A DNA stretch of 64,000 bases from Reichenbachiella versicolor (GCF_003171675.1 NZ_QFZQ01000012.1:62001-126000); one strand, 5' to 3'; shown: positions 9,368 to 18,107, counted from the stretch's first letter. Numbers and translations are program-made. Notes: generated from the sequence alone by a model not told the origin.

Positions 9368-9464
9368 ACAAGTAAGTTAGTAGCCTATTGACTCTTTTAA
9401 AAGCGACGCGAAGTTAAATTCTATTTTCAGTTTGACCTATAAACTACAGTTGAAGTAGATTTTC

Positions 9465-9884
9465 TCACAACTTGGTGAGAAATAGGAAAACATCTTCTAC
9501 TAGCTGTAGCTTTACTTTTTCATTACTGATTTCACGGATGATGTAAGGGATTCCAAACTCGTCACCGTCATTAACTATGCTTAATGTGTCACCTTGTACT
9601 TTCCAATTGATACTGTGACTAAGTGTATCTGAACCAAAAATACATCCTTCATATCCATAAGCATTGATCGTCAATTTTTCTTCATTGAAAATCATTTTGC
9701 CATTCATAGTATAATTAATTGAAGGGTCTACTGACTGTCCTTTTTCAGGCTTTGTTACCCACTGGACGTTCCACTCACCCAATAAATCTTGTCTTTCTAG
9801 GTTTTCTAGAGTTACCTCTTTTTTGGACTGACAGCTTATGATAGTAAATACCAAGAGAATGATAGCGATTGAATTTGTTTTCAT
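9465..9884 (-). CDS. Small lipoprotein, lipocalin-like
   Basis: A 139-residue predicted lipoprotein: the N-terminal hydrophobic stretch ends in TIISCQSKK, giving a lipobox with Cys at residue 19. The remainder is beta-rich with LGEWNVQWV and a late WKVQGDTLSIV strand, a pattern often annotated as lipocalin-like in Bacteroidota, though similarity is only at the level of pattern. Function is unknown; localisation is probably the periplasm or outer membrane. It lies 97 nt upstream of the TerB-like gene on the same strand and is divergent from carB. Confidence 0.75.
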   Translation of the reverse strand: MKTNSIAIILLVFTIISCQSKKEVTLENLERQDLLGEWNVQWVTKPEKGQSVDPSINYTMNGKMIFNEEKLTINAYGYEGCIFGSDTLSHSINWKVQGDTLSIVNDGDEFGIPYIIREISNEKVKLQLVEDVFLFLTKL

Positions 9885-10010
9885 GGGTTTGAATTTTTGA
9901 ACAGCCTAAAATAATAGCTTCTTTACTTTTAGCAAAAGCTTAATGCGATGCTTCGAAAATTAATTGAAGACTAAAGTCTGCCTATTCTTTTTATTACGGG
10001 TGCATGCTTC

Positions 10011-10018
10011 TAACTTTG
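10011..10018 (+). promoter_or_regulatory. Likely -7 box of the carB promoter
   Basis: TAACTTTG matches TAnnTTTG exactly and lies 43 nt before the carB ATG. The -33 region at the right distance reads TTT rather than TTG, so the match is incomplete. Confidence 0.45.
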
Positions 10019-10061
10019 CGCAATTTTGAACATTCGGTAAAAGAAAAAATTATCACCCCTC

Positions 10062-12875
10062 ATGCCAAAAGATAATAGCATAAAATCAGTCCTAATCATC
10101 GGTAGTGGTCCTATCGTTATTGGTCAAGCATGTGAATTTGACTACTCAGGTTCACAAGCAGCGAGATCTTTGAGAGAAGAAGGGATCGAAGTGACTTTGA
10201 TCAATTCCAATCCAGCCACAATCATGACCGACGAAGTCACAGCAGACAATATTTACTTGAAGCCGTTGACTAAACAGTCGATCAGAGAAATTCTCGAGAA
10301 GCACGATATTGACGCTGTACTACCTACCATGGGTGGTCAAACTGCATTGAATCTTGCGATGGATTGTGACAAAGCGGGAATCTGGAAAAAGCATAACGTC
10401 AGAGTCATCGGGTCAAATTTTGACGCAATAGAAACCACTGAGGACCGTGAGAAGTTTAGACAAAAAATGCTTGAAATCGGAGTTGGTGTTTGTAAAGGAC
10501 GTACAGCTACTTCGTTTCTTGAGGGTAAAGAGATAGCACAGGAAATAGGTTTTCCATTGATCATTAGATCATCATATACACTTGGTGGAGCAGGTGGTGG
10601 ATTCGTAGAGAATCCAGAAGACTTTGATAAGGCCTTGAATGCTGGTCTTCATGCTTCTCCAGTTCATGAAGTTTTGATTGAGCAAAGTATTCTTGGGTGG
10701 AAAGAGTACGAGCTAGAAATCATGAGAGATAGTATAGGAAACTTCATCGTGATTTGTTCGATAGAAAACTTCGACCCGATGGGGGTTCACACAGGGGATT
10801 CTATTACCGTTGCTCCAGCAATGACACTTCCAGATACGGTTTATCAGGAAATGAGAAACCAAGCGATCAAGATGATTAGCAGTATTGGAGAATTTGCCGG
10901 AGGGTGTAATGTTCAATTTTCTGTTCATCCGTCAACGGATGAAATTATTGGCATTGAGATTAACCCTAGAGTGTCACGTTCTTCAGCACTTGCTTCAAAA
11001 GCTACTGGATATCCAATCGCTAAAATCGCTGCTAAGCTGGCAATCGGCTATAACCTAGATGAGTTAAGTAACCAAATTACCAAAAATACTTCTGCATTCT
11101 TTGAGCCTACAATTGACTACGTAATCGTAAAGGTTCCAAGATGGAATTTTGACAAATTCAAGGGAGCTGATAAGCACCTTGGTTTATCTATGAAGGCTGT
11201 AGGTGAGGCAATGGGTATTGGTAGAAACTTCCAAGAAGCTCTCCAAAAAGCATGTCAGTCTCTTGAAATTAAGAGAAATGGCTTGGGAGCCGATGGAAGA
11301 GAGTTAAAAAGCCATGATGAATTGACCTACAGTTTGAAGCACCCAAGTTGGGATAGATTATTCCATGTATATGATGCCTTCAAATTAGGAATTCCATTTA
11401 AAACAATTCACAATCTTACTAAAATAGACCCTTGGTTTTTACACCAAATTGAGGAGCTCATTCTTTTAGAGAAAGAATTCAATAAGTATACTTTAGATAA
11501 TTTCCCTAAAGATCTGATGCTGAAAGCTAAGAAGAAGGGATATTGTGATAGACAAATAGCCCATCTATTGGGTTGTTTAGAAAGTCAAGTATTTGCGAAA
11601 AGGCAAGAACTCGGTGTCAATAGAGTATATAAACTAGTAGATACGTGTGCTGCTGAATTTGAAGCGAAAACACCTTACTACTATTCTTGTTTCGAAGACG
11701 AAAATGAATCAGTAGTATCTGAAAAGAAAAAAATTATTGTTCTCGGATCAGGCCCAAACAGAATTGGACAAGGTATTGAATTTGACTATTCATGTGTACA
11801 TGGAATCTTAGCAGCTAAAGAAGCTGGTTATGAAACCATCATGATCAACTGTAATCCTGAGACTGTTTCTACTGATTTTGATGTAGCGGATAAGCTTTAT
11901 TTCGAGCCAGTATTCTGGGAGCACATTTATGAAATCATCCTTCATGAAAAACCAGAAGGCGTGATCGTTCAGCTTGGTGGTCAAACTGCATTGAAGTTGG
12001 CTGAGAAACTGGAGAAGTATGGAATCAACATAATAGGAACTAGCTTCAAAGCACTTGATTTGGCAGAGGATAGAGGTTCATTTTCTACACTATTGAAAGA
12101 CAATGACATTCCTTATCCTAAGTTTGGTGTGATTGAATCTGCTGATGAGGCATTAGATTTAGCAAAAGAGCTTGGTTTCCCATTGTTGGTAAGACCTTCT
12201 TACGTATTAGGAGGTCAAGGAATGAAAATAGTGATCAATGAAGATGAACTAGAAGCGCATGTTGTAGAACTGTTCAATGCTATACCTGGCAATAGAGTAA
12301 TGCTTGATCATTTCCTAGAAGGTGCTTTGGAAGCGGAAGCAGATGCAATATGTGATGGTGAAAATGTTCAAATCATAGGTATCATGCAGCATATCGAGCC
12401 AGCTGGAATTCACTCTGGAGATTCATATGCAGTACTTCCTCCTTACAACCTTGGAGATTTAGTTATCAAAAAAATAGAGGCTTATACTAAGAAGATTGCT
12501 ATAGCTCTTGAGACTAAAGGCTTGATTAATATCCAGTTCGCAGTGAAAGGTGATAATGTTTACATCATTGAAGCGAACCCTAGAGCGTCACGAACAGTTC
12601 CGTTTATATGTAAAGCTTACCAGCAACCATATGTAAACTGGGCTACTAAGGTGATGCTTGGTGATAAAAAAGTAACGGATTTCAAATATGATCCTAAGAA
12701 AGGTGGTTATGCTATCAAGGAGCCAGTATTCTCATTCAACAAATTCCCGAAAGTAAATAAAGAACTCGGACCAGAAATGAAGTCAACAGGCGAATCTATT
12801 TACTTCATTGATGATCTGTTAGATGATTACTTCTTGAAGTTATATGAAGAGCGTAACCTTTACTTGAGTAGATAA
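10062..12875 (+). CDS. carB: Carbamoyl-phosphate synthase large subunit, short form without allosteric domain
   Basis: CarB makes carbamoyl phosphate from bicarbonate, ATP and ammonia delivered by CarA, feeding pyrimidine and arginine synthesis. The 937 residues hold two homologous ATP-grasp halves: the first begins IGSGPIVIGQACEFDYSG, the second begins near residue 565 with LGSGPNRIGQGIEFDYS. Glycine-rich ATP loops (GGAGGGFV, GGQGMKIV) and the metal-binding EINPRVSRSS and EANPRASRT motifs are present in both. The Escherichia coli protein has 1073 residues; here the C-terminal MGS-like regulatory domain (about 140 residues) is missing, and the protein ends YEERNLYLSR. Similar short CarBs are known in other Bacteroidota, so this is not a truncation. 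carA is not in the window. Confidence 0.96.
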   Translation: MPKDNSIKSVLIIGSGPIVIGQACEFDYSGSQAARSLREEGIEVTLINSNPATIMTDEVTADNIYLKPLTKQSIREILEKHDIDAVLPTMGGQTALNLAMDCDKAGIWKKHNVRVIGSNFDAIETTEDREKFRQKMLEIGVGVCKGRTATSFLEGKEIAQEIGFPLIIRSSYTLGGAGGGFVENPEDFDKALNAGLHASPVHEVLIEQSILGWKEYELEIMRDSIGNFIVICSIENFDPMGVHTGDSITVAPAMTLPDTVYQEMRNQAIKMISSIGEFAGGCNVQFSVHPSTDEIIGIEINPRVSRSSALASKATGYPIAKIAAKLAIGYNLDELSNQITKNTSAFFEPTIDYVIVKVPRWNFDKFKGADKHLGLSMKAVGEAMGIGRNFQEALQKACQSLEIKRNGLGADGRELKSHDELTYSLKHPSWDRLFHVYDAFKLGIPFKTIHNLTKIDPWFLHQIEELILLEKEFNKYTLDNFPKDLMLKAKKKGYCDRQIAHLLGCLESQVFAKRQELGVNRVYKLVDTCAAEFEAKTPYYYSCFEDENESVVSEKKKIIVLGSGPNRIGQGIEFDYSCVHGILAAKEAGYETIMINCNPETVSTDFDVADKLYFEPVFWEHIYEIILHEKPEGVIVQLGGQTALKLAEKLEKYGINIIGTSFKALDLAEDRGSFSTLLKDNDIPYPKFGVIESADEALDLAKELGFPLLVRPSYVLGGQGMKIVINEDELEAHVVELFNAIPGNRVMLDHFLEGALEAEADAICDGENVQIIGIMQHIEPAGIHSGDSYAVLPPYNLGDLVIKKIEAYTKKIAIALETKGLINIQFAVKGDNVYIIEANPRASRTVPFICKAYQQPYVNWATKVMLGDKKVTDFKYDPKKGGYAIKEPVFSFNKFPKVNKELGPEMKSTGESIYFIDDLLDDYFLKLYEERNLYLSR

Positions 12876-12888
12876 GTAAATACAGTTC

Positions 12889-13170
12889 ATGTACGCACTA
12901 TTAAAGTTTATATTGATTTTCTTCTGCATACTTTGGTTGATTTCCAAAGTATTCGGATTTGCAGCGAGAGTTTTCTTAGGTAAAGTAGCTAAGCAAAATG
13001 GTGGAAGAGGTTTCTCTTATCAAAAGACTTACCAGTATGGTGGGAATAGAAGTGAGGCTGCTAAACCAAAAGAAGGAAATGTTCATATAGACTACGTACC
13101 CAAGGAGTCGAAAGGCAAAGGAGATAATTTCAAAGGTGGTGATTATGTGGACTATGAAGAAGTAAAATAA
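12889..13170 (+). CDS. Small membrane protein, DUF4834-like
   Basis: A 93-residue protein with one N-terminal hydrophobic helix (ALLKFILIFFCILWLISKVFG) followed by a charged, glycine-rich tail ending DYVDYEEVK. The layout resembles the Bacteroidota DUF4834 family; the family assignment is from memory of its pattern. It starts 13 nt after carB on the same strand and is followed by a terminator, so it probably shares the carB transcript. No function is known. Confidence 0.75.
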   Translation: MYALLKFILIFFCILWLISKVFGFAARVFLGKVAKQNGGRGFSYQKTYQYGGNRSEAAKPKEGNVHIDYVPKESKGKGDNFKGGDYVDYEEVK

Positions 13171-13217
13171 AATTGGAGAAACTTGAAGTGATCACTTGAG
13201 TTTTATTCCATTCAATT

Positions 13218-13249
13218 AAAAAAAGGTTAGTCAAACGGCTAACCTTTTT
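13218..13249. terminator. Bidirectional rho-independent terminator
   Basis: AAAAAGGTTAG and CTAACCTTTTT form a perfect stem around a short loop. A-rich sequence on one side and T-rich sequence on the other allow it to end both the carB transcript and the convergent SiaC-like gene. Confidence 0.8.
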
Positions 13250-13270
13250 AATTTCCTATCTTGATGAAGT

Positions 13271-13693
13271 TTAAGAGTCTTCAGATTCCTTCATTTTTCC
13301 AAGGACGGTGATTTCTGGGATTTCTTTATAGTTGAATTCGAAATTGAAGAATGAGCTTAGATCTTCTCCGGCCTCTTGCATATCTTCATCTTCCTCTTCA
13401 AAGTACCAATTGACTACAACTTCTTTGCCGTTCTCAACATGTAAGTCATGAACCTTTTTGAAGATGATATAAATACATTTGGAAGAACTCGTATTGAAAT
13501 ATTCGTAAGCACAGTTCACAACTAGCCTTTTGTGCTCAGTCGTACCGAATTTATCTAGACTCTCGTTTAAGTGCTTATAAAAAGCTACGGGATTTTCGGG
13601 GCTTGACTTGCCTCTAATGTCCAATAAACCCTTTTCAGGATTGAAATAGATCGAAGGGGTGATCTTTGTAGCTCTTATAAAAAATCCTTCCAT
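13271..13693 (-). CDS. SiaC family (DUF1987) regulatory protein
   Basis: A 140-residue protein of the DUF1987/SiaC family. In Pseudomonas, SiaC is phosphorylated on a threonine by SiaB, dephosphorylated by SiaA, and binds the diguanylate cyclase SiaD. Family features visible here are the N-terminal TPSIYFNPEKGLLDIRGKSSPENP and the segment EYFNTSSSKCIY (about 64-75), which carries the phospho-acceptor threonine or serine. No SiaA, SiaB or SiaD gene is adjacent, so its partners must be encoded elsewhere. Its 5' side faces a 209-nt intergenic gap before the PorE-like gene on the same strand, in which I see nothing definite. Confidence 0.85.
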   Translation of the reverse strand: MEGFFIRATKITPSIYFNPEKGLLDIRGKSSPENPVAFYKHLNESLDKFGTTEHKRLVVNCAYEYFNTSSSKCIYIIFKKVHDLHVENGKEVVVNWYFEEEDEDMQEAGEDLSSFFNFEFNYKEIPEITVLGKMKESEDS

Positions 13694-13902
13694 ATGTTGT
13701 AGTGGTTATTAGTGCTTTTACACTTTTCAAATATGCTGAATCAGCGGCATATATGAAATACGGTAAACTCTTAAAGTTATATATAGCTTAATTAACTTCT
13801 ATAAAAATAAGGATAACTCATAACTGTGCAGGTTTTTGCTAGAAACTTAATATAAAAACAATCAAGCAATGATCTTCATCAGCACAGAAATAAGAGTTTT
13901 TC

Positions 13903-15891
13903 TTATTCGTCATCAAATTCGTTTGAGTCGGAGAAAAATCTGTCCGTTTCGTCAAAACCTTCCTCTTTTACCTGTTCGTGAATTTCTTTGTCATATTTCG
14001 TGACCTTGAATTCAGTACGACGGTTAATCTGATGTTCCTCTTCTGTTTGAGCATTTTGAATAACCAATTGGGTTTCTCCATAACCTCGAGCTACTATTCT
14101 ACGACGATCTACGCCATGAGCGATAATATAGTCAACGGCTGATTGTGCACGGCGCTGGGATAGGTTCATGTTATAATCATGGCTGGCACGAACATCTGTA
14201 TGAGAACTAAGTTCAATACTAATCTCTGGATTGTCCTTTAGCACTACAACTAACTTGTCCAATTCTTGAGCGGCTTGGGGTTTTATATTTGCTTTGTTGA
14301 AATCGTAATAAATATTGTTCATTACAATAGGCTTCTCTATTACGATTTGATCTAGCTCCAGATCTTTATTGAATTCGACTTTGTTGACTTGCTTAGTAAG
14401 TGTGGATTTATCTACTAATTTTCCCTTTGTAGAGAATTCATCTCTTGTAGAAAAATACTGATCTTTTTGACCTAAAAGGTAATAATGCTCTTCTGGATAT
14501 ACTCGGAACCTATATTTTCCATCCTCTCCTGTAAAGACTTCATCAACCATCTCATTTTTATCATCTAGAAGAATGACTTTGGTATTAGGTAATACCACCA
14601 AGCTATCATTTTCATCAGGTGTATAAGTGGTACCGGATAAATAGTAATTGACGATTTTAAGATTAGGGTCGTCGTTTACAAATGTGTATATGTCATCATC
14701 GCCTTTGCCACCTGCTCTATTTGAAGAAAAGAAACCTCTGGAAATGTTATAGAGGAATATTCCAAAGTCATCTGCATTTGAGTTGAAAGGCGCACCTAAA
14801 TTCTCTACGTTCATTTTACCACCAGCACGTGTAGCCTTGAATATGTCAAGAGCGCCGAATCCAGCTAATCCGTCAGAAGAAAAGTAAAAATCACCGGTAG
14901 AGGCTGCGTATGGGAAGAGTTCATTGCCAGGCGTATTGATTTCGGGACCCATATTCTGAATATCTACCCACTGTCCCCTACGGTTCATTTTGGCTCTATA
15001 AATATCTAAACCGCCATAGCCTCCATCTCGGTTGGATGAGAAATATAATGTTTTACCATCTGGGCTCAAGCAAGGAGTAGAATCCCAAGAATCTGGTTCA
15101 TTGCAAGATGCTGGTCTCGGGTCGCTCCATTCACCTTTACGATATCTAGCATAGTAAATATTGACATCATCAGTTCCTTTAGATTTTCCATTGTTCGCTT
15201 TGGCAAAAATCATGGTAGTTCCTTTTTTGGACAGCGTTACTGAGCCTTCGTTGATATTAGGATCATTGATGACAGATGGCATTTTACGCACTGTCTCTAT
15301 ATTAACATTTGCGCCTTTGGTCTGGACTCTATAGATATCTGTGAAAGGTGTTCCTGTTCCTGTGTAAGTTTTTCCGCCATTGCGGTTGGAAGTGAAGTAA
15401 AGCCAAGCATTATTATATACTGGAGAATACTCGGCAAAAGGAGTATTGATGTCTTCTAAGTTCTTGACTCGATAATAGTTCTTAGTTTTTTTGAGTTCCT
15501 CGAGTTTGTCCAAGTTCTCTAGTTCACGTTTTGCCCAAATAATCACATTACCATTGATACCTCCTTGATCAAGATAGTTGTTCAGTATGATTTTGGCAGA
15601 GTCAGTTTTTCCATTGATTTTGAGAGCTTGAGCATAAAAGAAATAGGCCTTGTCACTTACCCCACCTATTTCAATCGCCTTTTTGTAGAATGGCTCTGCT
15701 TTACTAAGTTGGTTTGAACTGCGATAGGCTTCTGCAAGTTGATAGTAGGCATAAGAATCTTCATCGTTCAATGCCTTTTCGTAAAGGTAGATTGCACCAC
15801 TATAGTCGCCATTTTCAAAGCTCTTGTCTGCTTTTTTAAGAGTGCTACATGAAACGGCTGAAATTGTCAGCAGGATGAGAATTAAACGCAT
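13903..15891 (-). CDS. PorE-like OmpA family lipoprotein (TPR, PD40 propeller, CRD, OmpA)
   Basis: A 662-residue lipoprotein with lipobox ending SAVSC (Cys at 15). Domain order: TPR helices about 20-105, a PD40-type beta-propeller about 150-400 with repeated SPDGKTLYFSSNRDGG-type blades, a carboxypeptidase-regulatory-like domain about 410-500, and a C-terminal OmpA domain about 530-645. The OmpA part has peptidoglycan-binding residues in SSHTDVRAS and NLSQRRAQS. This order equals that of Porphyromonas PorE, a type IX secretion component that links the outer-membrane complex to peptidoglycan, but Bacteroidota carry several such paralogues, so the exact role is uncertain. It starts 4 nt after the preceding gene, with which it forms an operon. 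Confidence 0.88.
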   Translation of the reverse strand: MRLILILLTISAVSCSTLKKADKSFENGDYSGAIYLYEKALNDEDSYAYYQLAEAYRSSNQLSKAEPFYKKAIEIGGVSDKAYFFYAQALKINGKTDSAKIILNNYLDQGGINGNVIIWAKRELENLDKLEELKKTKNYYRVKNLEDINTPFAEYSPVYNNAWLYFTSNRNGGKTYTGTGTPFTDIYRVQTKGANVNIETVRKMPSVINDPNINEGSVTLSKKGTTMIFAKANNGKSKGTDDVNIYYARYRKGEWSDPRPASCNEPDSWDSTPCLSPDGKTLYFSSNRDGGYGGLDIYRAKMNRRGQWVDIQNMGPEINTPGNELFPYAASTGDFYFSSDGLAGFGALDIFKATRAGGKMNVENLGAPFNSNADDFGIFLYNISRGFFSSNRAGGKGDDDIYTFVNDDPNLKIVNYYLSGTTYTPDENDSLVVLPNTKVILLDDKNEMVDEVFTGEDGKYRFRVYPEEHYYLLGQKDQYFSTRDEFSTKGKLVDKSTLTKQVNKVEFNKDLELDQIVIEKPIVMNNIYYDFNKANIKPQAAQELDKLVVVLKDNPEISIELSSHTDVRASHDYNMNLSQRRAQSAVDYIIAHGVDRRRIVARGYGETQLVIQNAQTEEEHQINRRTEFKVTKYDKEIHEQVKEEGFDETDRFFSDSNEFDDE

Positions 15892-15895
15892 GATG

Positions 15896-16378
15896 CTAAA
15901 AATAGCGTTTTATCCAGCTCTCTTTGGCAGGAACAACCCAGTTATTTTTAAACTCCTGAATATTTTGAACCAGATTATTGAATGTCAGAGTAGAGTCTTC
16001 GATTTGGCCATCAGCTATCAGAGATTTAAGTTCAGTCATTGGGGCACCGAATACTTCATTGTCTTTGAGGAAGCAGATTTTGGTGCGATCAAAGAAGTCA
16101 ATGCTAAATTCAGATTGAAGATCTCTGATCAATCCTACAGAAGAATCAATAGAACAGCCCGATGCTGCATTGAACCCTTCATCTACACTAATCACCAAAA
16201 ATTGATCATGTAAAATCTGAAATGAGCTTTTGAGTGGAGCACCATGAGCAGCCCATTGCTCAAGAAACTGTGATGATTTAATATCAATAGAAGATTGTTC
16301 TTCTTTGGTCAGTTTTCTATTGGCTTGGTAAACCCAAACTCTAGCGGTTTCTGGCAATTCTTCAAAAGCTACTAGCAT
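15896..16378 (-). CDS. Conserved Bacteroidota protein, often mislabelled 'ABC transporter ATPase'
   Basis: A 160-residue protein beginning FEELPETARVWVYQANRKLT and ending VPAKESWIKRYF. I recognise this as a conserved small Bacteroidota family that databases often name 'ABC transporter ATPase', although no Walker A, Walker B or signature motif is present here. There is no signal peptide. SGCSIDSSVGLI (about 88-99) is the most conserved-looking core. It ends 4 nt before the PorE-like lipoprotein gene and is transcribed with it, so a link to envelope assembly is possible but unproven. Confidence 0.82.
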   Translation of the reverse strand: MLVAFEELPETARVWVYQANRKLTKEEQSSIDIKSSQFLEQWAAHGAPLKSSFQILHDQFLVISVDEGFNAASGCSIDSSVGLIRDLQSEFSIDFFDRTKICFLKDNEVFGAPMTELKSLIADGQIEDSTLTFNNLVQNIQEFKNNWVVPAKESWIKRYF

Positions 16379-16483
16379 ATTCTTTTTATTTCTGCTTTAC
16401 GAAAAAACGGGCTAAAGGATAATTCAAAAACTGTTAGATCAATATAACCCTTAGTCCAGTTGGTAAAATTGCGTTAGTTTAAT

Positions 16484-17329
16484 TTAAAACTGAAACCCTT
16501 CGAATTGACTTTGGAAGCTTTTTGTATTTAAGTCGTTATTGATCACTATGTTTTTGAATTCGTATGACTCAAATAGACCTGATTCATCATAGACTTTCAT
16601 CAGTATAGGAATATTGCGATCGCGATCAATGTACAAAGTAACTTTTCGTGCATATTCAGTTGGGAGTTTAAGTATAGTACCGGCTTTGAGTTCTTTCAGA
16701 ATATTAATGTCTCTATTTTTCTCCGATATCAAAAAAGCATTTAAATAATGCTCTTTGGCTATTTTACTAATTGTCTCGCCTTCTCTGACTGTATAGTCAG
16801 TATAGTCAAAGTCATGGTTTTCAAAAGTGATACTATGGCACTCTATTCCATCCCAGTTGTAATACCCTCTATGACGAACCATGCTATAAATTTCACCTTG
16901 GTGCTTTTCAAAAGTTTTTTCCATTATGGAAATCATATAATCATATCCTCCTGCATGTACAGTGTGATGTTGGTCTTTTCTCATCAACTCCCCCCAAGGG
17001 TCAAGCTTTAAATTCATCCAAGGAAAACCATTAGGGTTTATGAGTGCATGAGCGGTGGATTCGGGATGAGGGTATAATACTTCAAGACCTTGAATAGGAG
17101 TTATGCCTTTAAGGTAAATCTTATATGGGTTTCGTTCTACAGAAACAAAAGACTCTGAGTCCTTTAATTCTCCATCTATTCGCTCTCGACTGTAAAAGTC
17201 GAATGAAATAGTTTTAATTTCTTTAACCGAGCTAAATACATCATGCATGATCTCTACTGTTTCAACCCTGTCAGGGACAGTAAAACTGCACAAGAGGATT
17301 ATCAAACCTACAAAGAATGTGTTTCTCAT
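16484..17329 (-). CDS. DUF1571 periplasmic protein with inserted LysM domain
   Basis: A 281-residue exported protein (N-terminal hydrophobic segment LIILLCSFTVP). The body resembles DUF1571, a LolA/LolB-like half-barrel fold: SFDFYSRERIDGEL near residue 42, YKIYLKG near 69, and GYYNWDGIECHSI near 155. A LysM module is inserted at about 179-224: it starts YTVREGETISKIAKEHY and ends AGTILKLP, after which the beta fold resumes with KVTLYIDRDRNIPI. LysM binds peptidoglycan, so the protein may sit at the cell wall. Function is unknown. Its upstream region is the repeat-rich intergenic stretch at 17.4-18.1 kb. Confidence 0.8.
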   Translation of the reverse strand: MRNTFFVGLIILLCSFTVPDRVETVEIMHDVFSSVKEIKTISFDFYSRERIDGELKDSESFVSVERNPYKIYLKGITPIQGLEVLYPHPESTAHALINPNGFPWMNLKLDPWGELMRKDQHHTVHAGGYDYMISIMEKTFEKHQGEIYSMVRHRGYYNWDGIECHSITFENHDFDYTDYTVREGETISKIAKEHYLNAFLISEKNRDINILKELKAGTILKLPTEYARKVTLYIDRDRNIPILMKVYDESGLFESYEFKNIVINNDLNTKSFQSQFEGFQF

Positions 17330-17491
17330 TATTCGGTTATTTAAAAAGTACTGGGGAGGTTCATTTATTAGACAACCGAAAAATTGATTTCCCTTATTTG
17401 AACGAGGGAAAAAGAATTTTTCCTAATTCATCAATACTATTAATGACAGATGATATGAGGCTGTTCTTCAAGGAAACGTATACCTCAAGCA

Positions 17492-17660
17492 GGACTAAAT
17501 CCTAGCGTGTCTATTGTACATAGGATTAAATAGACCCTTGTAAAGTACAATTAGGATTAATGAGTAACATTGTAAACTCATATCAGTATTAATGTAAAAC
17601 CTGTCAACTTATTTCAGGACTCCTTATATAGCCTGCAGGAGACATTCAAGGCTAACCAGA
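17492..17660. repeat. Degenerate repeat with about 31-nt period
   Basis: Segments beginning GGACTAAA, GGATTAAA, GGATTAAT, GTATTAAT and GGACTCCT start at 17492, 17523, 17554, 17586 and 17617, so the spacing is 31, 31, 32 and 31 nt. In the first four, a C then TGT recurs about 15-20 nt into the unit. The copies have drifted, and the array runs into the GC-rich 41-bp array that follows. No coding capacity is evident. Confidence 0.45.
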
Positions 17661-17707
17661 ATCCTTGCTGCAGCTTGAATCATACAATCAAGGAGTTCCC
17701 GAAATGC

Positions 17708-17953
17708 TCCTGCAGCTTGCAGCACCCCGTCGGGAAGACCCGAAAGCTTCCTGCAGCTTGCAGCACCCCGTCGGGAAGATCCGAAAGCTTCCTGCAGCTT
17801 GCAGCGCCTCGTCGGGAAGACCAGAAACTTTCCTGCAGCTTGCAGCGCCTTGTCGGGAAGACCCGAAACTTTCCTGCAACTTGCAGCACCTCGTCGGGTA
17901 GACGGGAAAGCTTCCTGCAGCCTGCAGCACCCCGTCGGGTAGACCCGAGTGTC
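17708..17953. repeat. Six-copy 41-bp GC-rich tandem array with two palindromes per unit
   Basis: Units start at 17708, 17749, 17790, 17831, 17872 and 17913, each exactly 41 bp (the last has a diverged end). Each unit holds one imperfect palindrome CTGCA-nnn-TGCAG and a second, TCGGG-nnGA-CCCGA, with centres about 20.5 bp apart. Substitutions in the first palindrome fall only in its 3-nt loop (GCT, ACT, GCC). The array is far richer in GC than its surroundings. A diverged unit (TCCTTGCTGCAGCTTG) lies just upstream at 17662. The period is not a multiple of three, which argues against coding. There are no unique spacers, so it is not a CRISPR. Confidence 0.92.
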
Positions 17954-18057
17954 TATTCAGTAAAGTGTGTCATGTTTTAATTATTAAACCGGGTATTCCA
18001 ATTTTAGATTTTGAATCATAAATCATACAGAGTAGGTCTAACGATTCATTCATAACA

Positions 18058-18065
18058 TATCTTTG
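18058..18065 (+). promoter_or_regulatory. Possible -7 box of the aminotransferase gene
   Basis: TATCTTTG fits TAnnTTTG and lies 42 nt before the ATG at 18108. No properly spaced TTG is seen upstream. Confidence 0.35.
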
Positions 18066-18107
18066 AATCGGTTCGTATTATCGGCTTGACTCAAAACCCA
18101 TTATCTG

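Noticed and set aside
15896-16378. ABC transporter ATPase
   Set aside because: The database-style name is not supported: no Walker A, Walker B or LSGGQ motif is present in the 160 residues.
17317-17505. Small plus-strand frame of 62 codons
   Set aside because: It overlaps the 5' end of the DUF1571 gene on the other strand, has no recognisable sequence and runs into the degenerate repeats.
17708-17953. CRISPR array
   Set aside because: Units are contiguous with no unique spacers and no cas genes nearby; the same holds for the array at 38451-38634.
17665-17980. Open reading frames on both strands through the 41-bp array
   Set aside because: The repeat unit lacks stop codons, so all frames stay open by composition; the 41-bp period shifts the frame at each unit, and none has a convincing start or neighbour context.
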